In this document: piece after piece, positions 32,668-45,659 of the stretch
Numbering within the stretch: position 1 is the first letter of the stretch
Layout: each line of letters begins with the position of its first letter
Assembly (NCBI GenBank): GCA_026936325.1
Contig: JAPTHN010000025.1
Location: forward strand, 5,526,001-5,590,000
Reading direction: 5' to 3'
DNA from: Platynereis dumerilii
Lineage: Eukaryota; Annelida; Polychaeta; Phyllodocida; Nereididae
Length of the DNA: 64,000 nt
Position numbers and translations under genes: made by a program
Notes under the pieces: model-generated
What the model saw: only the letters and a program-made list of their open reading frames with translations
What the model was told of the DNA's origin: nothing
The model's database searches: none

Positions 32668-34037
32668 ATAATCCCCCGCCGCGAGCGGGGGATTATATTG
32701 ATATTGTTCGTTTTATTATTATTATTCTTATTATTATTCTTATTATTATTATTCAGCTCAGGAAAACTGCGATTACTTCAAAACTATTAGAGATATTGGT
32801 TTACAAGTGAAGGGTAATGTGCAACTCCATTGCGCGCTACTGCTTACGAAATTTCATGATCAAATTTCATGACACTTATGAGTTATGAGGAAAATATAAA
32901 AAAAATTTCCGGCGCAGGTTTCTGAGAAACTACGCATAACTGGGACCTGCTGATTTTTTCTCAGATACCTTGACAAAGTCTCCAGTGCAGAAAGGCGTCT
33001 CGTGGAGATTTCATGAATACATTTCAAGATATGATTTTTTGAAAATTGGACATCCCGAAAATTGACTGAAATTTTTCTGAAAAACAGGGAAGGAATGCTT
33101 GTAGAAAGCTGAAAATGGGTATACTTACAGACCTACTCTAGTGTACCAACTTCACAAAGTTACGGACCGCTCGGACAAACGGTCTCGGAGCTACGGACGC
33201 ACAAAAACTCAAAATTCAAGTGGCCATATCTCGGTCCCTATCGCAGCTACAGACTAGTTTCACATATCACAAGAAAGGTCTGTTTCTCAGCTTTCCAATG
33301 ATGTATAGCATTATAGTGTCACACGCGCGGCGTAGAATCGCGTCAGACATTGAAAATTTTATGTCATTTTTTGGGCCTATCAAAACGTTTTCCCTCAAAA
33401 AGTGCATGAAGAACTTCATGGATGTTCATCAATAATTTATGCGGGCTACCCAGGTTGGGCCTCCATATTGTGCCAAAAGGAAATTTGCCTAAATCAAATA
33501 CTTATTCCTAGAGAATTTTTGTAATTTCAAAATTGAAACGTAAATTGCTCTGGTTATAATCGTTCAAATCTTATGAAATTAACACCAAAAAATGTGTTAA
33601 ATTACGCCCTCTAGCAAGCTACAGGGATATCTTCCTCTTACCTTTAACCAATTTTACATATAACATTTTATATATTCAATTATAACTCATTCATTATTTA
33701 TCAAAATCAATTAAAACTGATTCGTCATGTTCCTAATTTTTTCCTCTATTTTTGTATGTAAGCACAGCTCCATAACTTGCATGGTTTGTCTACAATAACC
33801 CATTAGGGTTAGGGTTTCACCTACCATTCACTGGAAATGTATTGCTTTGAGGGTGGTACCGCTGGGCACCAAACACAGGTCTCCATGCCAAGCGATGTCT
33901 CATTTCAATATATCAGCCTCTTCAAGAATTCATCATGAAGGCCATGAACTGGTTGAAGGGAGTAAGCAGGGCAAGGGAGACAGGGGGGGCGCGGGGGATT
34001 ATCCGATATTGCCGTACGGCAATATCAGTTATACTAG
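32668..34037 (+). mobile_element. Family A element, complete
   Basis: Head with loop GCCGCGAGC at 32668, long TTA/TTC run, body with core, TTAGGG motif near 33804, A palindrome, CTAG at 34037. The body is repeated almost perfectly in the next element at a spacing of 1304 bp. Confidence 0.75.
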
Positions 34038-35340
34038 TTATTATTCTTATTCTTATTCAGCTCAGGAAAACTGCGATTACTTCAAAACTATTAGAGATAT
34101 TGGTTTACAAGTGAAGGGTAATGTGCAACTCCATTGCGCGCTACTGCTTACGAAATTTCATGATCAAATTTCATGACACTTATGAGTTATGAGGAAAATA
34201 TAAAAAAAATTTCCGGCGCAGGTTTCTGAGAAACTACGCATAACTGGGACCTGCTGATTTTTTCTCAGATACCTTGACAAAGTCTCCAGTGCAGAAAGGC
34301 GTCTCGTGGAGATTTCATGAATACATTTCAAGATATGATTTTTTGAAAATTGGACATCCCGAAAATTGACTGAAATTTTTCTGAAAAACAGGGAAGGAAT
34401 GCTTGTAGAAAGCTGAAAATGGGTATACTTACAGACCTACTCTAGTGTACCAACTTCACAAAGTTACGGACCGCTCGGACAAACGGTCTCGGAGCTACGG
34501 ACGCACAAAAACTCAAAATTCAAGTGGCCATATCTCGGTCCCTATCGCAGCTACAGACTAGTTTCACATATCACAAGAAAGGTCTGTTTCTCAGCTTTCC
34601 AATGATGTATAGCATTATAGTGTCACACGCGCGGCGTAGAATCGCGTCAGACATTGAAAATTTTATGTCATTTTTTGGGCCTATCAAAACGTTTTCCCTC
34701 AAAAAGTGCATGAAGAACTTCATGGATGTTCATCAATAATTTATGCGGGCTACCCAGGTTGGGCCTCCATATTGTGCCAAAAGGAAATTTGCCTAAATCA
34801 AATACTTATTCCTAGAGAATTTTTGTAATTTCAAAATTGAAACGTAAATTGCTCTGGTTATAATCGTTCAAATCTTATGAAATTAACACCAAAAAATGTG
34901 TTAAATTACGCCCTCTAGCAAGCTACAGGGATATCTTCCTCTTACCTTTAACCAATTTTACATATAACATTTTATATATTCAATTATAACTCATTCATTA
35001 TTTATCAAAATCAATTAAAACTGTTTCGTCATGTTCCTAATTTTTTCCTCTATTTTTGTATGTAAGCACAGCTCCATAACTTGCATGGTTTGTCTACAAT
35101 AACCCATTAGGGTTAGGGTTTCACCTACCATTCACTGGAAATGTATTGCTTTGAGGGTGGTACCGCTGGGCACCAAACACAGGTCTCCATGCCAAGCGAT
35201 GTCTCATTTCAATATATCAGCCTCTTCAAGAATTCATCATGAAGGCCATGAACTGGTTGAAGGGAGTAAGCAGGGCAAGGGAGACAGGGGGGGCGCGGGG
35301 ATTATCCGATATTGCCGTACGGCAATATCAGTTATACTAG
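34038..35340 (+). mobile_element. Family A element, headless tandem copy
   Basis: It matches the preceding element from CAGCTCAGG to CTAG with only a handful of differences seen, one of them near 35021. The shared stretch starts in the TTA/TTC run and ends at CTAG, so unequal exchange between TTATTC runs explains it better than a new insertion. Confidence 0.75.
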
Positions 35341-36659
35341 TTATTATTCTTATTCTTATTCAGCTCAGGAAAACTGCGATTACTTCAAAACTATTAGAGA
35401 TATTGGTTTACAAGTGAAGGATGATATGCAACTCCCATGCGTGCTATTACTCACGAAATTTCATGATCAAATTTCATGACGCTTATGAGTTATGAGGAAA
35501 ATATAAAAAAAATTTCCGGCGCAGGTTTCTGAGAATCTAAGCATAACTGAGAGCTGTTGATTTTTTCTAAGATACCTTGACAAAGTCTCCAGTGCAGAAA
35601 GGCGTCTCGTGGAGATTTCACGAACACATTTCAAGATATGATTTTTTAAAAAATAGACATCCCGAAAACTGGCCAAAATTTTTCTGAAAAACAGGGAAGG
35701 AATGCTCGTAGAAAGCTGAAAATGGGCGTGCTTACAGACCTAGCCTAGTGTACCAACTTCACAAAGTTACGGACTGCTCGGACAAACGGTCTGTGCGCTA
35801 CGGACGCACAAAAACTCAAACTTCAAGTGGCCATAGCTCAGTCCCTATCGCAGCTACAGACTAGTTTCACATATCACAAGAAAGGTCTGTTTGTCAGCTT
35901 TCCAATGGTGTATAGCATAATAGTGTCAAGCGCGCGGCGTAGAATCGCGTCGGACATTGAAAATTTCATGTCACTTTTTAGGCCCAAAAAAACTTTTCGG
36001 CGCAAAAAGTCAATGTAATTCTTCATGCATGTCCATCATTATTTTATGTGGGCTACCCATATTAGCCCTCCATATTGTCCCCGAACATAAATTACCTACA
36101 TTAAATAGTTTGTCCTAGAGAATTTTTTTAATTTTCAAACTTCAAATATAAATTGCTCAGCTTCCGGTTATTCAAATTTCATGAAATTAATACCAAAAGA
36201 TGCTTAAAATTATCGCCTTTACTGTCCTCCAAGGCCATACAGCTCATAGTAATAGCCAATTTTACATAGATGATTTTATATAAGCCACTATAACTCCTGC
36301 ATTTATGTTTCTAATCAGATGAAAATCCAATGACATGTTCCTAATTTATTGCCTGATTTTTCCATGTAGGCACATCTCCCCAACTCTTATGGTTTGCCTG
36401 CAGCAAGCCATTAGGGTTAGGGTTAGGGTTTACTCAACATGCACTGCTTGCAGGGTGGTACGCTTGGCCACCACAGGTGTGTCTGGCAGTCAAGACATTT
36501 GATAGGCATATGCTCCAACAACATTGCAGCGTTCATACATGCTTTTAAGAATTCATCATGAAGGACATGAATTGGAAGGGGAGAGTAAGCAGGGAAGGGG
36601 AGACGGGGGGGCGCGGGGGATTATCCGATATTGCCGTACGGCAATATCAGTTATACTAG
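35341..36659 (+). mobile_element. Family A element, headless
   Basis: Starts with TTATTCTTATTCTTATTCAGCTC. The first 60 bp follow the preceding copy, then the sequence diverges to the GATGATATGCAACTCCC variant. Triple TTAGGG motif near 36413, A palindrome, CTAG at 36659. Confidence 0.7.
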
Positions 36660-36661
36660 TT

Positions 36662-36711
36662 ATAATCCCCCGCCGCGAGCGGGGGATTATATTGATATTG
36701 TTCGTTTTATT
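36662..36711 (+). mobile_element. Orphan family A 5' head (outer)
   Basis: Head with loop GCCGCGAGC plus ATTGATATTGTTCGTTTTATT, ending at the next head. Confidence 0.65.
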
Positions 36712-36770
36712 ATAATCCCCCGCCGCGAGCGGGGGATTATATTGATATTGTTCGTTTTATTATTATTATT
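36712..36770 (+). mobile_element. Orphan family A 5' head (inner)
   Basis: A second identical A head, ending in TTATTATTATT where a family B head begins. Stacked heads A, A, B precede a single B body. Confidence 0.65.
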
Positions 36771-38233
36771 AAGAACTTCCCGTAGGGAAGTTCTTATTGA
36801 TATTGTACGTATTTGTTATTATTATTATTATTATTATTCTTATTCTTATTATTTTTCTGCCGCGTTTTCGGCTTTTCTTAAATGTTGCTTAAATCATAGA
36901 CATGGAAAGATATCATAATAATAATCTAAGATTTATATGTACCAGGTAAATTCCCTTCATTGGCAAAAATTCCGCATCGGAATTACATTTCGCACAGGAA
37001 TTACAGCCGTTTTTCACAAAAAATTTCTGGCAACGTTTCAGAAGAAAGTCTTGAAATTTTTGCCATGAAATTTTTTTTGTGCATTCATCAAGGACTTATG
37101 CAGTGCAGAAAGGAGCCTAGTTGTAAACGCCTTGATAGGTCTTGAGATAAAAAAGTTCGAAATCAAGGCAAAACGAAATTTCCAGGGGTCATGTCATGAA
37201 AAACCATGATGCAATTATCAGATTTTCATGATCTTCAGGGAATTAGTAGTACTACTTGGGTACACTGTCTATGCAAAAGTATGGGACCCCAGGTCCAATA
37301 CTTTTGGTGCCACAAGGCCTCAAAAGTGCAACTTTTGAAGGGCTGTAACTCCCTTAATATTAAACCAAGAAAAATAATAAAACCATTTTTGGAAAGCTCA
37401 GAATGTCAGCTTTCCAATGTTATATAGCATTTTTCCCTTGGATGACCAAGAGAAAATTTCGCTTAATAGTGAAAATTTCATGTCACTTTTTGGCCCGATC
37501 AAAACACGTTAGGTTACAAAAACCTATGAAGATCTTCATGGATGTTCATGAATATTTTTTTGCTTGTACCTGGCCTAGATCCCTATGATGTGGCCAAAGG
37601 AAATTTACCTCCATCAAATACTTTTTCCTAGAGAATTTTTTTCAATTTCAAAAGTCAAATGCCAATAACTTTTTTTCTAATGACTCAAATTTCACCAAAA
37701 AAGCGTTAAAGGATGTGTAAAATCATGCTCTTTATTTAATTTAATGTGATCATGTATGTCAGAGCAACAGCCAATTTTACATGAATTTTTTTGTGTTTTC
37801 CATTATAACTCATCCATTTATGCTTCAAGTCAATTAAAACAGATGTGACATGATGCTGACTGTTTGCCCTATTTCTGTATGTAAGCACCTTTTCCTAGCT
37901 GTCATGGTTTGCCTGTAGGAAGTCATTAGGGTTAGGGTTTCATGAAAGTGTATTGCTTTTAGGATGGTACCTCTAGCCACCAAAGGTCTTGCTCAATGCC
38001 AGCGATATATGACTAAGTATGTATGACTGTTGGTGTATTCCATGGACTATGGCAAGCATTTCAAAGTAGCAGCAATGATAGTTTTTGTCCAATCAAAACA
38101 CGCTAAGCTCTGGAAGGGAAAGGAATGCAAGGAACTGGAGGAGAAATGAAGATATAGGATTTGAAGGGAAAGGAAGGGATGTGAAGGGAAGGGAAGTTCT
38201 TCCTTTAAATTGCTGTGCAATTTAGTATACTAG
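36771..38233 (+). mobile_element. Family B element, complete
   Basis: Head at 36771, TTA/TTC run, body, TTAGGG motif near 37927, purine tract, 3' arm and hairpin, CTAG at 38233; 1463 bp. The core is more degraded than in other B copies (TGAAAATTTCATGTCAC kept, AGAATCGCG lost). Confidence 0.75.
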
Positions 38234-38247
38234 TTCTTATTCTTATT

Positions 38248-39625
38248 ATAATCCCCCGCCGCGAGCGGGGGATTATATTGATATTGTTCGTTTTATTATT
38301 ATTCTTATTCTTATTCTTATTCTTATTCAGCTCAGGAAAACTGCGATTACTTCAAAACTATTAGAGATATTGGTTTACAAGTGAAGGGTAATATGCAACT
38401 CCATTGCGCGCTACTGCTTACGAAATTTCATGATCAAATTTCATGACACTTATGAGTTATGAGCAAAATATAAAAAAAATTTCCGGCGCAGGTTTCTGAG
38501 AAACTACGCATAACTGGGACCTGCTGATTTTTTCTAAGATACCTTGACAAAGTCTCCAGTGCAGAAAGGCGTCTCGTGGAGATTTCATGAATACATTTCA
38601 AGATATGATTTTTTGAAAATTGGACATCCTGAAAATTGACTGAAATTTTTCTGAAAAACAGGGAAGGAATGCTTGTAGAAAGCTGAAAATGGGTATACTT
38701 ACAGACCTACTCTAGTGTACCAACTTCACAAAGTTACGGACCGCTCGGACAAACGGTCTCGGAGCTACGGACGTCCAAAAACCCAATTTTCAAGTGCTCA
38801 TATCTCGGTCCCTATTTAAGCTACAGCAAAGTATCACATATCACAAGAAAGGTCTGTTTCTTAGCTTTCCAATGATGTATAGCATAATAGTATCAGACGC
38901 TCGACGTAGAATCGCGTCGGACATTGAAAATTTCATGTCACTTTTTGCGCCTAAAAAACCTTTTCGGCTCAAAAAGTCGATGAAATTCTTCATGCACGTC
39001 CATGAATATTTTATGTGGGATACCCATATCAGCCCTCCATATTATCCCCAAAGATCAATTACCTACATCAAATAGTTTTTCCTGGAGAATTTTTTGAATT
39101 TCAAAATTGAAATGTACATTGCTCCGCTTCTGGTTATTCGAATTTCATGAAATTAATACCAAAAGATGCGTAAAATTATGGCCTTTACTGTCCTCCAAGG
39201 AAAAACACCTCTTCTGAATAGCCAATTTCAAATAAATGATTTTATATATTCAATTATAACTCATGAACTATTGTTTCAGATCACTTAAAACTGAATGTAC
39301 ATGTTGCTAATTTTTTGCCCTTTTTTGTGGTATAAGGGCATCCTCATATCTCCAATACTTTGCTGGTAAAATCAAGCTAAAAAAATTATTCACAGATGCA
39401 TGTAAGTCATATACTGTCTCACTGCCACCTTTCCCAGCAGCTGACCTTGTGCCTGCCACGACATTTCATAGGCATATGCACCAGCAAGATTACTACATTC
39501 ATACATGGTATGAAGAATTCATCATGACGGATATGAACTGGAAGGACGGAGTAAGCAGGGCAGGGAGATAAGGGGGGCGCGGGGGATTATCCGATATTGC
39601 CGTACGGCAATATCAGTTATACTAG
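38248..39625 (+). mobile_element. Family A element, complete, apparently chimeric
   Basis: Head at 38248 after a TTC-rich run, CTAG at 39625. The first half matches 32668-34037 (GGGACCTGCTGATTTTTTC, TCGGAGCTACGGACG). From about 38775 the sequence instead follows the 18585/26823 type (TCCAAAAACCCAATTTTC onward), including the 3' part without TTAGGG. This indicates recombination or template switching at the conserved GCTACGGACG. Confidence 0.7.
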
Positions 39626-40928
39626 TTATTCTTATTATTATTCAGCTCAGGAAAACTGCGATTACTTCAAAACTATTAGAGGTATTGGTTTACAAGTGGA
39701 GGGTAATATGTAACTCCATTGCGCGCTCCTTCTTACGAAATTTCATGATCAAATTTCATGACACTTGTGAGTTATGAGCAAAATACAAAAAAAATTTCCG
39801 GCGCAGGTTTCTGAAAACCTAAGCATAACTGAGACCTGTTGATTTTTTCTAAGATACCTTGACAAAGTCTGCAGTGCAGAAAGGCGTCCTGTGGAGATTT
39901 CATGAATACATTTCAAGATACGATTTTTTGAAAATTGAACATCCCGAAAATTTGCGGAAAATTTTCTGGAAAACAGGGAAGGAATGCTCGTATCAATCTG
40001 AAAATGGGTATACTAACAGACATACCCTAGTAGGATAATCTCACAAAGTTACGGACCGCTCGGACAAACGGTCTCGGTGCTACGGACGCACAAAAACTCA
40101 AACTTCAAGTGGCCATATCTCAGTCCCTATTGCAGCTACAGACTACTTTTACATATCACAAAAAAGGTCTGTTTCTCAGCTTTCCAATGGTGTATAGCAT
40201 AATAGTCTCAGACGCGTGGCGTAGAATCGCGTCAGACATTGAAAATTTCATGTCACTTTTTGCGCCTATCAAAACATTTTTGGCAAAAAAATCTATGAAG
40301 TTCTTCTTGGATGTCCGTGAATATTTTTTTCAAGATACGTTTGTTAGGCCTACATACTGTCCTCAAAGGAAATTTGCCTACATCAAATGGTTTTTCCTAG
40401 AGAATTTTTTTAATTTCAAATTTTGACATTAGATTGCTCAGCTTCTAGCTATCCAAATTTTATGAAATTAACACTAAAAGATGCGTAAAATTATTGCCTT
40501 ATCTGTTCTCCAAGGGCATGGACCTGATTCTAATAACCTATTTTACATGTATGATTTCATATATTCAATCATAGCTACTAAGTGAATGTTTCAAATCAGT
40601 TAAAACTCAAATGACATGTCGCTAATTTTTTGCCTGATTTTTCCATGTAGACACAACCTCACAACTCTTATGGCTTGCCTGCAACAGGCCATTAGGGTTA
40701 GGGTTAGGGTTTACTCAATATGCATTGTCTGCAGGATGGTACGCTTGGTGTGTCTGGCAGTCAAGATATTTGATAGGCATATGCTCCAACAACATTGCAG
40801 TTCATACATGGTTTTAAGAATTCATCATGAAGGACATGAATTGGAAGGGGAGAGTAAGCAGGGCAGGGGAGACGGGGGGGCGCGGGGGATTATCCGATAT
40901 TGCCGTACGGCAATATCAGTTATACTAG
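39626..40928 (+). mobile_element. Family A element, headless
   Basis: Starts TTATTCTTATTATTATTCAGCTC after CTAG. The 3' half resembles 1-1281 (triple TTAGGG near 40690; GTCTGGCAGTCAAGATATTTG). A palindrome, CTAG at 40928. The inner head at 36712 is its likely left part. Confidence 0.65.
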
Positions 40929-40930
40929 TT

Positions 40931-40984
40931 ATAATCCCCCGCTCGCGCAGCGGCGGGGGATTATATTGATATTCTTCGTTTTAC

Positions 40985-41019
<35 letters not shown>

Positions 41020-42331
41020 TTATTATTCAGCTCAGAAAAACTGCGATTACTTCAAAACTATTACAGATACTACGTTACAAGTGAAGGGTAATGTGCAACT
41101 CCATTGCGTGCTACTTTACACGAAATTTCATGATCAGATTTCATGACACTTATGAGTTATGAGGAAAATACAAAACAAATTTCCGGCGCAGGTTTCTGAG
41201 AACCTAAGCATAACTGAGACCTGTTGATTTATTCTAAGGTACCTTGACAAAGTTTCCAGGTCTGAAAGGCGTCTCGTGGAGATTTCATGAACACATTTCA
41301 AGATATGATTTTTTGAAAAATAGACATCCCGAAAACTGACCAAAATTTTTCTGAAAAACAGAGAAGGAATGCTTGTAGAAAGCTGAAAGTAGGTACACTT
41401 ACAGACCTACCCTAGTGTACCAACTTCACAAAGTTACGGATCCCTCGCACAAACGGTCTCGGCGCTACGGACGTCCAAATACTCAAACTTCAAGTCGCCA
41501 TATCTCAGTCCCTATTTCAGCTACAGACTAGTTTCACATATCACAAGAAAGGTCTGTTTGTCAGCTTTCCAATGGTGTATAGCATTATAGTGTCAGACGC
41601 GCGGCGTAGAATCGCGTCAGACATTCAAAATTTTATGTCACTTTTTTGGTCCAAAAAATCTTTTCGCCTCAAAAAGTCAATGAAATTCTTCATGCATGTC
41701 GATGAATATTTTATGTGGGTTACCCATGTCAGCCCTCCATACTGTCCCCAAAGATCAATTATCTACAGCAAATAGTTTTTCCTAGAGAATTTTTTTAATT
41801 TCAAAATTGAAATGTACATTGCTCAGCTTCTGGTTGTTCAAATTTCATGAAATTAATACCAAAAGATGCGTAAAATTATGGCCTTTACTGTCCTCCAAGG
41901 GAATATACCTCTCCTGAATAGCCAATTTCAAATAAATGATTTTATATTTTCAATTATAACTCATGAACTATTGTTTCAGATCACTTAAAACTGAATGTAC
42001 ATGTTGCTAATTTTTTGCCCTATTTTGTGGTATAAGGGCATCCTCCTATCTCCAATACTTTGCTGGTAAAATAGAGCTAAAAAAATAATTCACAGATGCA
42101 TGTTAGTCAGCCGTTGGGTATATACTGTCTCACTGCCACCTTTCCCAGCAGCTGACCTTTTGCCTACCACGACATTTCATAGGCATATGCACCAGCAAGA
42201 TTACTACGTTCATACATGGTATGAAGAATTCATCATGACGGCCATGAACTGGAAGGAGGGAGTAAGCAGGGGAGACAGGGGGGCGCGGGGGATTATCCGA
42301 TATTGCCGTACGGCAATATCAGTTATACTAG
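40931..42331 (+). mobile_element. Family A element, complete
   Basis: Head with a variant loop (CCGCTCGCGCAGCGGCGG) that still pairs, TTA run of 11 or more units, body with core, 3' part of the type without TTAGGG. A palindrome, CTAG at 42331. Confidence 0.75.
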
Positions 42332-42339
42332 TTATTATT

Positions 42340-42413
42340 ATAATCCCCCGCTCGCGCAGCGGCGGGGGATTATATTGATATTCTTCGATTACCTTTTATT
42401 ATTATAAATTCCC
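42340..42413 (+). mobile_element. Orphan family A 5' head
   Basis: Same variant loop as the preceding element, followed by ATTCTTCGATTACCTTTTATTATT and a family D head. The headless A body at 44354 is its likely remainder, after two D elements. Confidence 0.6.
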
Positions 42414-43362
42414 CCGTTAGGGGAATTTATATTGTTTTTGTTCGGTTTTTTTTTTCAGCATCTTATTATTATTTTTTTTTTTCCTTTTTTTTTGTTCTTC
42501 TTTTTATTTTTCGTCAACAATTTGACAGGCTGTATTTCTTAAACTATTTGCAATAATCAACTAAAACAAAAAGGGTCATTTTGCTTTTGGTAAACAATTT
42601 TATGTACTGGAATTACATTGCGTAATTCCTGGTAAACTGGTAATTACGCAAGAAATTGATAAAAAATTTGTGTGCACAGTTTTGGCAAAACCGCTTAAAG
42701 GAAATACACAGTATTTTAACATAATAATCTCTAAAGATATACGCAGTGCGGAAAGGAAGCTTTTGACAATATCTTAGAAAGTTTTTTTTATATGAATTTT
42801 TCAAATAAGGAAACTCCCAAAATTGCCACTAAAATTTTCCAAAAACTAGGAAGAAATGCTCCAATCAAGCTGATATTGCATGCAGTTACAGTCATACTAT
42901 AGTGTAACAATCCACTAGAATTTCAACTTTCTAGCGTTAACGGAATCGGCGCTATAGCACCACAAAAAGCCTGTTTTTCAAACGCCGATAACTCAGTCCC
43001 TATTAAAGCTACAGAAAAATAAAAAATACCACCAGAAAGCCCTGTTTCTTAGCTTTCACATGGTATATAGCATAATACTCTAGCGCCGTCCGTTCAAAAT
43101 CGCGGTGGACCCTGAAAATTTTATCTCACTTTTCAGCTCCCCAAATGCTTCTTATGGCTGGAAACACATTTTCCTGGCAATATGTCAAATTCATCGCTTC
43201 TCATACTTCACTGGCTGCACATTTTCTCTGTTGCAATAAATGCTGACCCAATTACATTTTTGTGTGAATCAGGGGATGGGGAAGGTAGAAGGGAAGGGGC
43301 AGGGGGATGGGAGGGGGAGGGGAATTTATCTTTGTAATTGTGCACAATTACAGGTGTACTAG
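42414..43362 (+). mobile_element. Family D element, complete
   Basis: Head ATAAATTCCCCC-GTTA-GGGGAATTTAT at 42414, T-rich tract, body with A/B/D core. The 3' arm is GGGGAATTTAT, followed by the palindrome TGTAATTGTG/CACAATTACA and CTAG at 43362 (949 bp). It has only one GGGGGCAGGGGG-type unit. Confidence 0.75.
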
Positions 43363-43364
43363 TT

Positions 43365-44353
43365 ATAAATTCCCCCGTTAGGGGAATTTATATTGTTTTT
43401 GTTCGGTTTTTTTTTCATCATCCTATTTTTTTGTTTTTTTTTTTCTTATTTTTCGTCATCACTTTGACAGGCTGTATTTCAGAAACTATTTCCAGTAACT
43501 ACCTGAAATTGCAGAACCATTTTGCTTTTGCTGAACAATTTTATATACTGGAATTACAGAGCGTAATTTTTAGCAAACTGGTAATTACGCAGCAAATGCA
43601 TAAAAAATTTGTCGTCACGGTTTTAGAAGAACCAATTAGTGAAATTACACCAAATTTTTACACAATTATCTCTAGAGATATACGCAGTGCGGAAAGGCGG
43701 CTTTTGGCAATATCTCTAAAAGTTTTTTTTATATGAATTTTTCAAATAAGGGAATTCCTGAAATTGCTACTAAAATTTTTCAAAAACTAAGAAGAAATGC
43801 TCCAATCAAGCTGCAGTTGCATGCAGTTACAGTCATACTATAGTGTAACAATCCACTAGAATTTCAACTTTCTAGCGCTAACGGTATCGGCGCTATAGCA
43901 TCACTAAAGCGCTATTTTCAAGCGCCGATATCTCGGTTCCTATTAAAGCTACAGAAAAATAAAAAACACCACCAGAAAGCTCTGTTTCTTAGCTTTCACA
44001 TGGTATATAGCATTTTACTGTAGCGCCGTGCGTTCAAAATCGCGGTGGACCCTGAAAATTTTATCTCACTTTTCACCTCCCCAAATGCTTCTTGTGGCTG
44101 GAAACACTTTTCCTGGCCATATGCCAATTTCATCGCTTCTCATACTTTACTGCCTGCACATTTTCTTTTTTGAAATAAATGCTGACCCAATTACATTTCT
44201 GTGTGAATCATCGGATGGGGAAGGTAGAAGGGAAGGGGCAGGGGGATGTAAGGGGGCAGGATGTAAGGGGGCAGGGGGATGTAAGGGGGCAGGGGAGAGG
44301 AAGGGAAGGGGGGAATTTATCTTTGTAATTGTGCACAATTACAGGTGTACTAG
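43365..44353 (+). mobile_element. Family D element, complete
   Basis: It starts directly at the TT after the previous D element, so the two D copies are head to tail. The body keeps a well-formed inverted repeat TATCGGCGCT/AGCGCCGATA. G-rich units (GGGGGCAGGGGGATGTAA) number about three. CTAG at 44353. Confidence 0.75.
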
Positions 44354-45659
44354 TTATTATTATTATTATTATTATTATTCTCACAGGAAAACTGCGATTA
44401 CTTCAAAACTATTAAAGAAACCGCTTCATAAGTCAAGGGTAATATGCAACTCCGTTGCGCGCTACTTTGAACGAAATTTCATGATCAAATTTCATGACAC
44501 TTCTGAGTTATGAGGAAAATATAAAAAAAAATTCCGGCGCAGGTTTCTGAGAACCTAAGCATAACTGAGACCTGCTGATTTTTTCTAAGATACCTTGACT
44601 AAGTCTCCAGTGCAGAAAGGCGTCCTGTGGAGATTTCATGAATACATTTCAAGATATGATTTTTTGAAAATTGGACATCCCGAAAATTGACTGAAATTTT
44701 TTTGAAAAACAGGGAAGGAATGCTCGTAGAAAGCTGAAAGTAGGTACACTTACAGACCTACCCTAGTGTACTAACTTCACAAAGTTACGGATCCCTCGCA
44801 CAAACGGTCTCGGAGCTACGGACGTCCAAAAATGCAATTTTCAAGTGCACATATCTCGGTCCCTAATTGAGCTACAACAAAGTGTTACATATCACAAGAA
44901 AGGTCTGTTTGTCAGCTTTCCAATGTTGTATAGCATAATAGTGTCAGACGCGCGGCGTAGAATCGCGTCAGACATTGAAAATTTGTTGTCACTTTTTGGG
45001 CCTATCAAAACGTTTTCCCTCAAAAAGTGTATGAAGAACTTCATGGGTGTTCATCAATAATTTATGCGGGCTACCCAGGTTGGGCCTCCATATTGTGCCA
45101 AAAGGAAATTTGCCTAAATCAAATACTTTTTCCTAGAGAATTTTTTTAATTTCAAAATTGAAACGTAAATTGCTCTGGTTATAATCGTTCAAATCTCATG
45201 AAATTAACACCAAAAAATGTGTTAAATTATGCCCTCTAGCAAGCTACAGGGATATCTTCCTCTTACCTTTAACCAATTTTACATATTACATTTTATATAT
45301 TCAATTATAACTCATTAATTATTTATCAGAATCAATTAAAACTGATTTGTCATGTTCCTAATTTTTTGCTCTATTTTTGCATGTAAGCACAGCTCCATAA
45401 CTTGCATGGTTTGTCCACAATAACCCATTAGGGTTAGGGTTTCACCTGCCATTCACTGCAAATGTATTGCTTTGAGGGTGGTACTGCTGCGCACCAAACT
45501 GAGGTCTCTATGCCAAGCGATGCCTGATTTCAATATATGAGCCTCTTCAAGAATTCATCATGAAGGCCATGAACTGGAAGGGAGTAAGCAGGGCAAGGGA
45601 GACAGGGGGGGCGCGGGGGATTATCCGATATTGCCGTACGGCAATATCAGTTATACTAG
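44354..45659 (+). mobile_element. Family A element, headless
   Basis: TTA run then CTCACAGGAAAACTGCG, a small variation of the usual CAGCTCAGGAAAACTG. Body with core at about 44910-45000, TTAGGG motif near 45430, A palindrome, CTAG at 45659. Confidence 0.65.

Noticed and set aside
44147-44338. Proline-rich minus-strand frame in a D element
   Set aside because: It is the complement of the G-rich tandem units and is not kept in the other D copies.
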